Notes: generated by a model from the letters alone, not told the origin. Numbered from the stretch's first letter, positions 7,327 to 19,200 are shown. The stretch is 64,000 nt of DNA from JAPOKJ01 sp031421635 (GCA_031421635.1 JANOPA010000064.1:62001-126000), one strand, 5' to 3'. Made by a program: numbers and translations.

Positions 7327-9622
7327 ACGTGTAGCCTCTTGCTTGAATCAGCAGGTTGCCCAGGCGATCTACCTGGGCCTCAAACCCTGGCTCCAGCCAT
7401 ACAGTCGTATCGGCCTGCTCAAACAGCGCAGGACCGCTCACCCTGAATCCGACCGGCAAATCCATTCTGGCAAAGACTGGGGCTTCGAGCCAATGACCCG
7501 CATGGAACACCGAACGCATCGGCAGGGCGTTGTCTGGCGTGACGGGCCCACTGGGCTTCGGTGACATCAGGCTCAAATCAAACTTGGGGCGAACACCGGT
7601 GACGGCGACTCGCAAATTCATCAAGCGCATGGGTACCGCCTCCAATGTCTGCCCAAAGCTGGCACGATAGGCTCGCATGAAAGCAGTTTCAATCATGGCC
7701 ACTCCAAAGTTCGCGGACATTGCATCCTCAGCATCGACGGGCACGGAAATCGTGTGACTTTGTCCTTGATAAAGCATATCCAGTTCGACACCGATTTGCT
7801 CACCGGAAAACTTGACTCGCGAATCCCCAAGGGCTTGACGACCCCGCGCAACGAAACCGTGGATGGACTCGCGCAGGCTTTCCGGCACTACCAAGCCAAG
7901 CGCTTGATTAAGCGTGCGCACATAATCGCGACGCATATCGGCGATCACGCATCCTAGCGCTGAAGTCACTCCGGGATAGCGCGGTACGATGCCCTGGGTT
8001 ACACCCACTTCTTTCATCATGGCGCAGACGTGAAGCGCGCCTCCTCCGCCAAACGGCATGTAGGCAAACTGCTTGGGGTCGTGACCTCGTTCGATAGAAA
8101 CGAGGCGAATCGCACCCGCCATTTTGGCATTGGCGACGGCCAAGATGGCCTCGGCGGCGGCTTCAATATTTAGCCCTAGCGGATCCCCGACATGTCTGCC
8201 GATTGTGCGGCGTGCGGCTGCAACATCCAAAGCAGGCAGTTTGCCCATTGGCTTTTGAGCATTAATGCGACCGAGCACGACATTGGCATCGGTCACGCAG
8301 GGACCGAGCATAGCGCTCCCACCGACTTCCTGATCACGCAACCCGTAACACACTGGCCCCGGATAAGAACCTGCTGATTGCGGCCCAACTTGCAAAAGGC
8401 CGGAAGTATCGACCGAAGCGACTGATCCACCACCGGCACCAATAGTCGTGATCTCAATCATCGGACTACGAATGACCATGCCAAACTCAATCGAGGTTTG
8501 ACTGGCCAACGCGGGCTGACCGTTGGCGATCAAGGACACATCAAAACTCGTGCCCCCCATATCTCCGGTGATCACATTGGGATAGCCCGATTCACGTGCT
8601 AGAAACGCACAGGCCATCACGCCAGCCGCCGGTCCTGAGAGCGCCGTTTTCACGGGTGCCTGGCAGGTGGTGGCAACATCCATTACACCGCCGTTACTTT
8701 GCACGATCAGCAATTGACCTAGAAAACCAGCTTGTTTCAAACCCTCATCCAGGCGTTGCACATACTTACCCACGACCGGTTGTAGGGCGGCGTTGAGGGC
8801 CGCCGTAGAGGTACGCTCAAACTCCCGGATCTCAGGCAAAATCTGGTGTGAGGCACTCACATAATCTGTATTGGCGGTCGCTTTGCGCAGGTTTAAATCG
8901 CGCAAGTTTGGTTGGCTTAGGTAGGGTTCACCAAGATTAGACCCGCCAGACCCCAAATCACTTGGCCGCTCACCACGCCAGGCCTCAAGCGCAGCGGCCA
9001 AGGCCTGTTGTTCATTGATCGGATTCGCGTAAGCATTGATAAAGGCAATCACCAGGGCCTCGCAGCCCAAGGCCTTCAAGCGCTTCGTCTCGTTTTTTAC
9101 CTGCTCAAGATTCACAGCCTCGAGCACGGTCCCATCCGCCAAGACCCGCTCATCCACTTCAGCCCGTAAGCGCCTCTCGATAATGGGTTCAAACTGACCC
9201 CATAGACCCCAGGTATTTGGCCGATCACGACGGCGCATTTCTAGGACGTCACGAAAACCCCGTGTGGTGATCAATCCGGTCCTTGCGATCTTGCGCTCAA
9301 GCAGTGCATTCGTCCCTGCCGTGGTGCCGTGCACGATCGTGGCAATCGCAGCGTGCGACAAGCCCGGGGCGCTGCTATCGGCGCCGACTTGCGCAGCACT
9401 GGAGGGGCCAAGCGGATTTACCGCCTTCAAGGCCTCACGAATCCCCGCAAGGAAACCTTGCGACTGATCCCCGGACGCTCGACCAGTTGTGGAGGGCACC
9501 TTCAGCACCTGAATCGTGCCCAAGGCTTCGTCAAGAACAAACACGTCGGTAAATGTGCCACCGACGTCGACACCAATCACCAAGCTCGGATCAACCCTCA
9601 CTTCAGTCCTACTTTCAAACAT
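7319..9622 (-). CDS. hyuA: Hydantoinase/oxoprolinase family, A subunit
   Basis: A 767-aa HyuA-type protein of the ASKHA fold that uses ATP to activate a cyclic amide or related carbonyl together with subunit B. The N-terminus has VIGVDVGGTFTDVFVLD (phosphate-binding loop), then IVHGTTAGTNALLERK, and later SNGGVMDV and GDMGGTSFDVSL. ATG 9622 is chosen because it overlaps the HyuB stop as ATGTTTGA; the longer frame upstream is part of HyuB. Residues of about 210-255 form an unusual low-complexity insert (GSGGSNLGE, LNLRK-like repeats). The family includes N-methylhydantoinase, 5-oxoprolinase, acetone and acetophenone carboxylases and caprolactamase, so the exact substrate is open. Confidence 0.88.
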   Translation of the reverse strand: MFESRTEVRVDPSLVIGVDVGGTFTDVFVLDEALGTIQVLKVPSTTGRASGDQSQGFLAGIREALKAVNPLGPSSAAQVGADSSAPGLSHAAIATIVHGTTAGTNALLERKIARTGLITTRGFRDVLEMRRRDRPNTWGLWGQFEPIIERRLRAEVDERVLADGTVLEAVNLEQVKNETKRLKALGCEALVIAFINAYANPINEQQALAAALEAWRGERPSDLGSGGSNLGEPYLSQPNLRDLNLRKATANTDYVSASHQILPEIREFERTSTAALNAALQPVVGKYVQRLDEGLKQAGFLGQLLIVQSNGGVMDVATTCQAPVKTALSGPAAGVMACAFLARESGYPNVITGDMGGTSFDVSLIANGQPALASQTSIEFGMVIRSPMIEITTIGAGGGSVASVDTSGLLQVGPQSAGSYPGPVCYGLRDQEVGGSAMLGPCVTDANVVLGRINAQKPMGKLPALDVAAARRTIGRHVGDPLGLNIEAAAEAILAVANAKMAGAIRLVSIERGHDPKQFAYMPFGGGGALHVCAMMKEVGVTQGIVPRYPGVTSALGCVIADMRRDYVRTLNQALGLVVPESLRESIHGFVARGRQALGDSRVKFSGEQIGVELDMLYQGQSHTISVPVDAEDAMSANFGVAMIETAFMRAYRASFGQTLEAVPMRLMNLRVAVTGVRPKFDLSLMSPKPSGPVTPDNALPMRSVFHAGHWLEAPVFARMDLPVGFRVSGPALFEQADTTVWLEPGFEAQVDRLGNLLIQARGYTYE

Positions 9623-11324
9623 ACCCCTGGCTCCGATCTTTAACCAGGAGTGCCTCAGGCCGTTCAGCGACGTCACCATAGCCTCCGCCCCCCGGAGTCT
9701 CAAGCCGAATACGATCTCCTTGTTTCAGGGCAATCCCTTCCCCCTTACTGGCCATCGGCAATTGATGCCAGGTCATGTCCTGACGATAAGAGAAGGCATT
9801 CATCTTGGCCGCTCCACCACCCAGGACTCCTTGGGGTGCAAAGCGCGCACGCTCTCCAAAGACATACGCCTGCGCCTGCTTTTCTAGGAGTTCGATCTCG
9901 TAAATCGCGCCTAGTCCGCCGCGATGCTTGCCCGCACCGCCCGACCCGGAACGCAGCGACCACTCCGTAAAGCGTACCGGATAAGCAGCTTCCAGTATTT
10001 CCAAAGGTGGGATCGTGGCCATTGATATCGGTGCGTTGCCATGGTTCAAACCATCGCCTTCGGGGTGGCCCCCATGGCCGCCTCCAAAGAAACTAAACAT
10101 CACCCAAGGCTTGCCTTTGGCCGCGCCAGTGTTGCGCGTTCCAGTGATGGAGAGTGCGTTGATCGTGCCGTAAGCCATGGCCGTGGCACGCTCCGGAGCA
10201 ATCTTGGCCATAGCGCCAAACACCACATCGATCATGCGCAAAATAGTCTCGGTGTAGCCACCCACAGGCTTAGGAGCCTCGGCACTAATCATGCTGCCTT
10301 CCAAAATCACAAAGCGCAAAGGGTCCATCACACCGGCATTGGCGGGCACTTCCGGAAACAGATGCTTGATGGCGACATAGCAGGCGGCGATTGCAGTTGA
10401 ACGCGCGATGTTCACTGGCCCCGCGCAACTTAGCGCGCTGCGTGAAAAATCCAAGGTGAGTGTAGGTTCGGGCCGGTGCGAAATTTTCAAGTCGACCGCG
10501 ATGCGTAAGGGCTCATCGACGACGCCATCGTTGTCCAGAAAATCATCGCAAGACCAGGAGCCTTCAGGTAAGGCGAGGATTTGTTGTCGCATCAAAAGCG
10601 CTGCTCGACGACGAAGCTCGAGCAGCGCTTGCTGAACCAATGCAACACCGTACTGATCCAACACCTGAGTCAAACGCTCGCACCCCAGGGCAAGGGCCGC
10701 AACCTGAGCGTTCATGTCACCGTACACTGAAAGCGGTAAGCGAGAGTTCGCCTGCAAAATATCCAGAATATCGGGCCTGAAGTCACCGCCGTCATACAAA
10801 CGCACCGGCGGAATCAGCATCCCCTCCTGCCAACACTCGGTCGCCGAAGGGTTGTAGTTGCCCGGCACCGCGCCCCCCACATCATGCCAGTGCCCCACAG
10901 AAGCGAGGCAACAAAATAATTCGCCTCGGTAGTAAAAAGGTCGCACCAACTTAAAGTCGTTAAGATGGGTACCGCCCTGATACGGGTCATTAAAAATCCA
11001 CACGTCCCCGTCTTTGAAACCGCCACGCAGTGCTGCTTTACTAATTGCGGCCTTCACAGCGAACGCCATGGCACCGACAAAAACTGGAAGACCTGCTTTA
11101 CCTTGAATCAAGGTATCTCCGTTGAGAGAATCATAAATACCGTGCGAGGCGTCATGGGCCTCAGCAATAATCGGGTTGAAGGCCCCTCTAAAAAGAGTCG
11201 CATCCATTTCATCAGCGATCTGCTCAAGCCGACCCTTCAGCACAGCGAGTGTGACTGGATCGAGGGCAACCGAGTTCAAGGTATTTTGGGCCAACTCCGC
11301 TGACGCCACGGGTTTCGAGTTCAT
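9615..11324 (-). CDS. hyuB: Hydantoinase/oxoprolinase family, B subunit
   Basis: A 569-aa HyuB-type subunit, the hydrolysing partner of HyuA. Typical segments are LDPVTLAVLKGRLEQIADEM, FNDPYQGGTHLNDF (metal/ligand region), GHWHDVGG, and the glycine-rich end SGGAGKHRGGLG and LETPGGGGYGD. ATG 11324 overlaps the stop of the LeuD-like gene as ATGA, which fixes the start. Translational coupling on both sides points to one stoichiometric unit with HyuA and the LeuCD-like dehydratase. Reaction: ATP-dependent opening of a ring amide or imide is the most common role of the family. Confidence 0.88.
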   Translation of the reverse strand: MNSKPVASAELAQNTLNSVALDPVTLAVLKGRLEQIADEMDATLFRGAFNPIIAEAHDASHGIYDSLNGDTLIQGKAGLPVFVGAMAFAVKAAISKAALRGGFKDGDVWIFNDPYQGGTHLNDFKLVRPFYYRGELFCCLASVGHWHDVGGAVPGNYNPSATECWQEGMLIPPVRLYDGGDFRPDILDILQANSRLPLSVYGDMNAQVAALALGCERLTQVLDQYGVALVQQALLELRRRAALLMRQQILALPEGSWSCDDFLDNDGVVDEPLRIAVDLKISHRPEPTLTLDFSRSALSCAGPVNIARSTAIAACYVAIKHLFPEVPANAGVMDPLRFVILEGSMISAEAPKPVGGYTETILRMIDVVFGAMAKIAPERATAMAYGTINALSITGTRNTGAAKGKPWVMFSFFGGGHGGHPEGDGLNHGNAPISMATIPPLEILEAAYPVRFTEWSLRSGSGGAGKHRGGLGAIYEIELLEKQAQAYVFGERARFAPQGVLGGGAAKMNAFSYRQDMTWHQLPMASKGEGIALKQGDRIRLETPGGGGYGDVAERPEALLVKDRSQGYV

Positions 11325-11809
11325 TGCATTTTCTTTCTGAGCACTTCCATCAATCCTCCGCACCGTACCATGTCGAGCAAAAACGCAGGGGTCGACTCAA
11401 CTTGTATTTTGCGGCCCTGTTGCTCGACATACCCTACTTCAGCGCACACCGTCAGGCCCGATTCTGAATGGTTGCTTGATACTGTGTCGTGAATCTCATC
11501 TGCTTGTGGACAAACTAGCGCCAGCAAACCAAGATTAAAGGCATTGCGAAAGAACAGGCCACCAAAGCTGGGCGCGATGACCGCCGCAACACCGAGATGC
11601 ACGAGGACCGCCGCGGCTTGCTCGCGCGAAGACCCGATACCAAAACCGGATCCAGCCACAATCACATCACCGCGCCGCACCTCTTGGCAGAATTCCGGAC
11701 GCAGTCGTTTGAGGCAGTGCCGCGCTAAAACCTCGACACCAAATTGCATATAGGCACCGGGTGCGAGTGCATCAGTGTCCACGTTCGCATCAAACCGCCA
11801 TACCCTCAC
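11321..11809 (-). CDS. LeuD-like (aconitase superfamily) hydro-lyase, small subunit
   Basis: A 162-aa swivel-domain subunit of a two-subunit 3-isopropylmalate dehydratase/homoaconitase-type enzyme. Key segments are WRFDANVDTDALAPG, GSGFGIGSSREQAA (substrate-carboxylate-binding loop) and APSFGGLFFRNAFNLGL. GTG 11809 overlaps the stop of the LeuC-like gene as GTGA, and this gives the compact length typical of non-leucine paralogues. No leuA or leuB gene is present, so a catabolic hydratase, such as a maleate or methylmaleate hydratase, is more plausible than leucine synthesis. Confidence 0.82.
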   Translation of the reverse strand: MRVWRFDANVDTDALAPGAYMQFGVEVLARHCLKRLRPEFCQEVRRGDVIVAGSGFGIGSSREQAAAVLVHLGVAAVIAPSFGGLFFRNAFNLGLLALVCPQADEIHDTVSSNHSESGLTVCAEVGYVEQQGRKIQVESTPAFLLDMVRCGGLMEVLRKKMQ

Positions 11810-13116
11810 GACAAGTACTCGCGGGGGTCCGTAATGCGACCGGTCAACGCACTTGCTGCCACGGTATACGGCGAGGCCAACCAAACTTGAGCCGATTCCG
11901 ACCCCATGCGGCCTTTGAAGTTGCGAGCGGTGGTAGCAATCACTCGTGCCTGATCAGGAATACTGCTGCCGTAGCCGGCGCAGGCTCCACAGCCCAGCCC
12001 TAACCACTGCGCGCCCGCATCACTCAGCGTTTGCACATAGCCCGCGCGGGTTGCCTGATCGAGGTCTTGCTGGCTGGCAGGCGCGACCAAGAGTGTCATG
12101 CCCGAGGCAATTTTTCTGCCTTGCAAAATCTTTGCGGCCGCCGCCAAATCTGCAAGCTTGGCACCCGTGCAGGCCCCCACGTAAGCGAGATCAATACCTT
12201 GTTGAGCTAAATCATGAACCGGGGAAACATTGGCCGGGCTATGCGGGCGCGCAACTTGGGGACCTAGAGTGGTGGCATCAAAATCGTAACGGGCTAGAAG
12301 GTTGGCTTTGGCATCTGTGCACCAGTGTTGGTAATCCGGCAAGGCATATTCAGTCGCAGTCGAATCCAGCCTTTGCTTGGCCCAAGCACTTGGGCTTTGG
12401 GATTGCAGCCACTCTAAGGTTGTTGCATCCGGGGCGACCAAGCCCACCTGGGAGCCAAGCTCAGCGCTCATATTACAAAGCGTCATGCGCTCCTGCATGG
12501 AGAGCGCGCGCACGGCTTCCCCGGCAAACTCCACCGCCTGATACTCGCCCCCGTTCATGCCAAAGCGCCCGATCATATGCAAGATCATGTCCTTCGCCAT
12601 AACCCCCGCACCGAGTCGACCCGACCAATGCATAAGAATCGTCTCGGGCACTTTTAACCAAATCTCGCCAGTGACCATTACACTGAGCATTTCAGTACTG
12701 CCGATTCCAAACATATAGGCACCAAACGCACCCCCAGTCGGCGAGTGCGAATCGCCGCCCACGCAAAACATTCCCGGCTGCAACTTGCCGGTTTGAGGAA
12801 GCACCACATGGCATATTCCTTGGCTATCACGTACCGTGGGCAAGGCCTGCTCAAGCGCCCATTCTCGCGCTATTCGAACAATTTTTCTTGATTCTTCATC
12901 TTTTTCGGGAACGTAGTGATCAATGACGAGAACCACCTTGTCTTTGTCCCAAATCCGCGCCCCAAGCGACTCCAGCATCGGCTTTAACCGTCTTGGGCCG
13001 CTAGAGTCATGAAACATTGCCAAGTCCACCCGACAGGTGACGATCTCGCCGGGCGACACCGAAGCGCGCCCGGCGGCTCGGGCGATCAGTTTTTGGGCGA
13101 GTGTTTGCGCGTTCAT
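11806..13116 (-). CDS. LeuC-like (aconitase superfamily) hydro-lyase, large subunit
   Basis: A 436-aa large subunit carrying the [4Fe-4S] cluster. The ligands are visible as Cys in GACTGAKLADL and the Cys-x-x-Cys in GLGCGACAGYG. CVGGDSHSPTGGAFGAYMFGIGSTEM is the conserved aconitase-family segment (DSHSPT, split here for length). Length and pattern fit the archaeal-type LeuC/homoaconitase subgroup, which also contains dimethylmaleate and maleate hydratases. ATG 13116 gives the homologous start MNAQTLAQKL; the frame upstream is open but lacks homology. It is the first gene of the six-gene operon; the ~100 bp before it should hold the promoter, but I see no convincing -35/-10 pair. Confidence 0.85.
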   Translation of the reverse strand: MNAQTLAQKLIARAAGRASVSPGEIVTCRVDLAMFHDSSGPRRLKPMLESLGARIWDKDKVVLVIDHYVPEKDEESRKIVRIAREWALEQALPTVRDSQGICHVVLPQTGKLQPGMFCVGGDSHSPTGGAFGAYMFGIGSTEMLSVMVTGEIWLKVPETILMHWSGRLGAGVMAKDMILHMIGRFGMNGGEYQAVEFAGEAVRALSMQERMTLCNMSAELGSQVGLVAPDATTLEWLQSQSPSAWAKQRLDSTATEYALPDYQHWCTDAKANLLARYDFDATTLGPQVARPHSPANVSPVHDLAQQGIDLAYVGACTGAKLADLAAAAKILQGRKIASGMTLLVAPASQQDLDQATRAGYVQTLSDAGAQWLGLGCGACAGYGSSIPDQARVIATTARNFKGRMGSESAQVWLASPYTVAASALTGRITDPREYLS

Positions 13117-13217
13117 GGCGCCCGCCTTTTTAGAGGCAAGAGCATTTTCAAACAGGTCGCATACAAGTGGAGAAAGCATGCATTCACAGAAGTCATACGC
13201 GCAAGTGTAGCCCTCGC

Positions 13218-16200
13218 CTAGTTGTTCACCTGCACACTAAAACTTACCGTACCTTGTGAAGCAGGCGCAAGAGTCCCCGTGAACGTCCAAACCAACGTGC
13301 CAACACCGCCCGGAACTGGCGCGGTGCTTACCGTGCAAGCCGTTAGGTTCGCGGGTGGCGTAGGGCATGTGGCGCTCACAAATGTAGTGAAGGCAGGGGT
13401 TGTATCGTTGATGGAGATCGTTGATAGCGGACCGGTGCTGTCATTGCGATAGGTAATGGTGTAAATCAGGGTCGAGCCTGGCAAGGCTGTCGCAAGATTC
13501 ACACTTTTCAGTAATCGCAAGCCGGAACTGCTCGGAGTACCAACCGTAGTGGTATCAATCCGAGTCAAGACTGCATTTAGGGCCGGAGCAGCATTGGTAT
13601 ACGTGAAGTTCGCAGTCAGGGTCACCATGTCTTGTGCACCTACAGGCGCTCCGCCCGGTACAAATTCACGCACCAAGATACAGACCTGATCGCCAGCGTT
13701 GACGGCAATAGGTGCCGAAATTGCCGGCTCCCCGGCGTCTATCTGAGCACTACAGTTGGTGTCGCGATAAATGACTTGACTCCAGCCCGCGATCACCGGT
13801 GAAGCTACAGCACTCGTTGAGAATGTAACCTGTCCTCCGCTACCTGCGACGAAGGTATGCGGATAGGTCACCGCGGTCCCAGGAAGCGCAGTCTGGGCGC
13901 CATCAGTGGACAGGGTATTGACAGGCACGTTGCCGAAGCTTAGTCCGGTGAGCGAGCTACCTGTAGTGTAGTTAAAGCTAATACTACCGGTTGCACGGGT
14001 ATATACGCCTGCGGCGCCCGCAGCGGTTCCCAGTGAGCCACCGGTTTCCAGATATCCTGATGGCGCCGTTTGAGTTACGCAAAGCGTCACGCCACTACTG
14101 ACGGCAAGCGGTACCTGAAGGGTGTAATTTCCAGCGCCGTCACTTGTAGTCGTGGCATACACCGTTCCTGAACAGTTCGTGAGCCTGACCGTCACTCCAG
14201 CAATACCAAGTTCGCCACCGTTGGGCACGCCATCATTGGCTATACCTGCTGCCATGCCATTATCGGTAAAAATACGCCCGCTGATACGGGTTGCGCTATT
14301 CAAACCGAAGTTCAGGTTGCTTAAGTGGGCACCTGCCACACTAAGCGCTCGTATTTGAGTCGGGGCCTCGGTACCAATCCAACCGACGGGAATGGTCGGC
14401 GTTATATCCGAAGGCGTAGCGTTGTTGTCGATCACGATGGAATAGCTGCCTGCGGCGACCGCGGAAAACGCATAGGTGCCGGTCGAGCCGTTCACCGTAA
14501 CCACTTGCACACTCGTACCACCGCTGACGAGTTTGGCATAGAGTGCAAGGCCTGTCCCGGCCTCAGCGCCGTCTTTCATGCTATTGGCATTGGTATCGCC
14601 ATAGACCACACCGGAGACATCGACACCGACCACCAAACGCGCAAGAGCAGTGTTGCCATTGCCCGCATTCGTTGAGCTGACTGCGCCGGTTGTGTTGTCA
14701 ATATTGCCGGTTTGCGTAGCCGTCACATTCACGGTCACACTGCAAAAGCCACCGGGCGCGAGTGAACCGCTAGTTAAGCCAACGGTCGTGCCACTGGCCG
14801 CACCACCGGTGAAAGCAGCGCTGCTGCCGCCACTACAGGTGACTTGTGGGTTTGGTGCCACGGCATTGAACAAGCCGCTCGGATAAGCATCATTCACGGC
14901 CACCCCGGACAAGCTATCCGTCGCGTTAGGGTTACTTATCGTGACTGTCATCGCACTGACGCCACCAAGACTTATCGGGCTGCTTGCGAACGCTTTAGAT
15001 ACGACTGGCGAAGCCAGAACTCTCAGCGTGGCCGTTGCAACGTTACCGGAGCCAGCGTTACTTGAGGTCACGTTACCTGAGGTATTGTTGTACGTGCCGG
15101 CAGTTGAAGCAACAATATCCACTGAGACCTGACAGGTCGAGCTACTCGGAATGGTTCCACCACTAAAGCTCAGGCTCGTCGCTCCAGCCGTTGGAGTGAA
15201 AGTAAAACCGGCGCCGCAACCACTCACCAAGACATTGGGAGTAGGCGCAACCATCATCGCCCCAGGGCTAGCGGGAAGCGCGTCAGTGAAGGACACCCCG
15301 TTCATCGCCAAGGCCACGTTAGGGTTATTGATATTGAAGGTTAATCGCGTCGGAACATTCCGACCGACTGGGCTCGCCGCAAAAGCTTTGCTAATTGCGG
15401 GCGCCTGTACGGACACCGTCAGACTCGCGTTCGCCGCCACAAGGCTCGCGCCGCCATTGGCTGTGGACAAACCGCCGACTGGAACCGTATTGTTATAAAC
15501 GCCAATCGTGCTTGCCGTCACAGAGACAATTACTTGGCAACTGCCGTTTCCCGGTATGTTGCCTCCAGTAAGTCGAACTCCGGGTGAGCCAGCAGCCAGG
15601 GACGTGTTGTCCGGCTTAGTCAGGGTGCCGCCGCAAGTATTAGTATTCACAGCGTTGGCCAAGGTCATCGCGCCGGGTGAGATAGGGAAGGTGTCCGTAA
15701 AGTTCGCTGCGGTCAGTGTCTCGGCATTCGCATTCGTCAACGTAACGGTCAGGGTAGAGGTTCCGGTCGGGCTGATCGCAGTGGACGAAAAGCTCTTGCT
15801 GATCGTTGGGCGCGAAAGTACATTGACCGTCGCGCTAGCCGGAAAAACGTTATTACCCGATGCCGTCACCAAGCCCCCTGGTGGAATTGTATTCAAGTAA
15901 GTGTTGGCCACGTTGGCGGTCACATTCACACTAAAGGTACAAATACTGTTGGCGGCCACCGAACCACCATTCAAGCGAACACCGGTATCTCCAGCTGCCA
16001 ACGCACCGCCCGTGGCATTGGTAATACTGCCTCCACAATTGTTTCCCGTCGTTGTATTAAAAAGCTGCATACCATTTGGCAAAACATCGGTGAGTGTTGT
16101 CAAGGAAAGTGCCGCGCCATTCGGGTTCGTTATCTGAATCGTCAGGGGCACCGATGTGCCGGCGGCGAAGGAGTACACAGGTACCGCAATCGTGCCAAAG

Positions 16201-19200
16201 GCTTTCATCACGCCGGGCAGGCCTACCGAAAGCGTCGCGCTCGCTTGCGCACTGTTGTTTCCAATATTGGTCGTGGTCAGTCCACCAATCGGAATGGTGT
16301 TCACGTAATTGCCGCCCGCATTGGCACGCACGTTGAACGTTAACGTGCAGGTACCGGCCGCTGGAATTGCACCGCCAGTGAGTCGCACACCCGTGCTGCC
16401 GACAGCTAACGCGCCACCCGTCTGATTGAGTACGGTACCACCACAGGTGTTCGTAAAAGTCGTATTGGTCAGACTCATTGCCCCCGGCGTGCTCGGGAAT
16501 ATATCGGTAAATGAAACTCCCGTCGCACCCACATTCGTAGGATTGGAAAGGCTGAACGTCAACACACTATTCACATTCACACCAACGACATCAGGCAAGA
16601 ACGATTTACTAATGACCGGGGACGCCACCGTTAGATCGGCCGACGCAGCACTAGAATTGCTACCACCACTACTCACCAAGGATCCCGCTGGGATGATGTT
16701 GTTGTAGTTACCCGCTGTGCTTGAGGTTACGTTGACGGTCATAGTGCATAAATTCGAGGCGGCGACCACTCCGCCGAGCAAAGATACCGAGGTTGCACCC
16801 GCAGCCGGAGCAAAGATTCCGGCGCAGTTGGATGTCGCGGCAGGGGTTGCTGCAACCACCACACCGACCGGAAGCGTGTCAGTGAGGTTGGCACCGGTAA
16901 TTGCGACAGTGGATGGATTGACCAGTGAGATCGTCAAGGTCGATAGGCCGTTCGGAGCAATTGAAGAGGGCGAGAACGACTTGTTCAAGGTTGGCCCTTG
17001 CAACACGGTCAACTGGGCCGTGGCGATGGCGACGTTACTCCCGGCATTGGCCGTCGATACTGCACCCACTGGAATAGTATTGGTATAAGCACCGGGGGAT
17101 GCGGATGTGACGCTTGCGCTCACCGTGCAAGAGCCACTGGACGCGACCGAACCGTTGGACAGGCCCAAGGTAATGCCCCCCGCCACAGCCAAAGGAGTAC
17201 CACCCGGACAAGTGCTCGATAGATTTGGTGGATTGGCAATGACCATGCCAGCCGGCAATGTATCGGAAAACGCCAAAACGGTTAAGGCCTGCGCATTCGC
17301 ATTACTCACTTGTATCGTTAACGTGGACGGCAAATTTGCCGTGATGGTCGAAGGGCTAAAAGACTTAGCGACCACTGGAGGCGTAAGCGGAGTGTTGACG
17401 GCCGATACATTGATCGTCAAGGCCGGTCCAGCGCCGTCCGGGTCTATCGCGGCGGTATTCGTGATGATCGCTGGCGGGCTTGGATTGACGAGCACCTGAA
17501 AGCGGATCACGGCGCTCGCTCCCGCGCCAATCACACCCGCCGCAAGGCTCGGCGAGTTGATCAATGCACCAGCCACATAAGGCATATTCCCACTCACATC
17601 GGGGACGCTCACACCGTTCAAAGTAGTACTTCCCGCAACGTAACCGGTACCGGAGGGGATCAAGTCAGTGAGCGTCGTTCCCGTTGAATTGGCGGCACCT
17701 GTGTTGGGAACTGTAATCGTATAAGTCAAGGTCTGGCCGACCCCAACCGGCCCAGTCGGCGAGACTGTCTTGGTGGGTTCGATGCGAATCGCCGTGATGA
17801 TATTGGCGGTAGTTTCAACCGATCCAGCTTCTGGCGCAAAACCCGCGCAACTAATGAAGTCGAAGGTCCACTTCGCCTTATTTGCGTACTGGGCTGGCGC
17901 AGGTGCGGCAGGAATCGTGTTGACCTGCACCTGGAAAGAAACCGTCCCGATCGCGCCGGTCGCAACCGTACCGACACTAAATCCGGTCACAGGATTGAAG
18001 GAGGGCTGGGAAGCCCCGTTCACGATCACGCTTCCGGGAACGAAACTCATCCCTGGCGGTGGCGTATCCGTAAAAAATACGTTCGAGGCGTTGGCGGTTC
18101 CGGCAGTATTATCCAGGTTGATACTGTAGGTGACGACGTCACCTACATAAGTCACCGTGCGGTTAGCGGACTTCACAGTCAGTGGAAACTTGGGCGCACC
18201 GACGTCAATTTGAATCGCCAAGGCATTAATAATATATTGGTCTTGCGTCGTTGTACCTTGAGCCACAGCGGCGGTTTGACTATTCACCAGCGATGATGAA
18301 ATATCCACGTTCGTAATGTCGTAACCTTGGCGAGCGCCTGCAACCCCCGTTCCGGCAATGGCGTTATGGTTACTGCCACCGAATGTGCCGCCTAGATTAA
18401 GAGCGCCCGTGTCGCCATTGATTTGAGAGCCAAAAAAGTTATTTGTGGGGTTATTGGGGCCAGACAGAGAGGTCATTGAACCCACGTTGGGACCAAAGCG
18501 CATCGTGTCCCCACTGATCACGGCATCGCCTTCCAGCGCACTCACTAGCAGTCGGCCTTTCACCGGACCCGACAGGTTCGTACAGAACCCACTGACACCG
18601 GTCGGGGAAGCCCCGCCAGCCTCTGCGCCCACAAAAACCGTCAGGTTACGGGGCGGCAGGCTCGAATTGCTGTAAACGACCGCAAGTGTCCAACCCGCAC
18701 CGTTATTGTTCGCCTCAAGCGCAACTGTAGCCGGAACGCCGCCAACCTCATAGGTTCCCGATTGACCGATTTGCACCAGACCGGTCACATTCGCTGAGCG
18801 CACATAACGGCAGTAGGTACCCGCCGAACAGGTGCCAGCGGCCAAAGGAGTGCCCAAAGTTTGAGCCGTCGCGGCGTTGGGCGCAATGCTGTAGGTGCCC
18901 GAGGGGGTTTTAAAGGTGACCGCAGTATCAATGGACGCAGAGACATCTTGACCTCCATAGGAATAGCTCCCGCCCCAGATCAACTCCGCATAGAGAATCG
19001 TGCTTCCGGGTGGCACGGCAAGCATGGCCGTCGAACCATTCTTGGTCCAGTCATTGGTCGTTCCGGCGGGATAAGTGCCGTGTGTCAGAGACGTATCCGT
19101 GCTGGTGAAGGCGCCAATCGATCCTTGGATGCCAGGAGTTCCAGCAACAGCACTACCGTCCAACCCGAGGGTGTTGCCCACGAAAGTAATGGCACCGTTG

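Noticed and set aside
11321..13116. Leucine biosynthesis leuCD
   Set aside because: No leuA or leuB, compact paralogue-type subunits, and tight coupling to hyuBA argue for another hydro-lyase.
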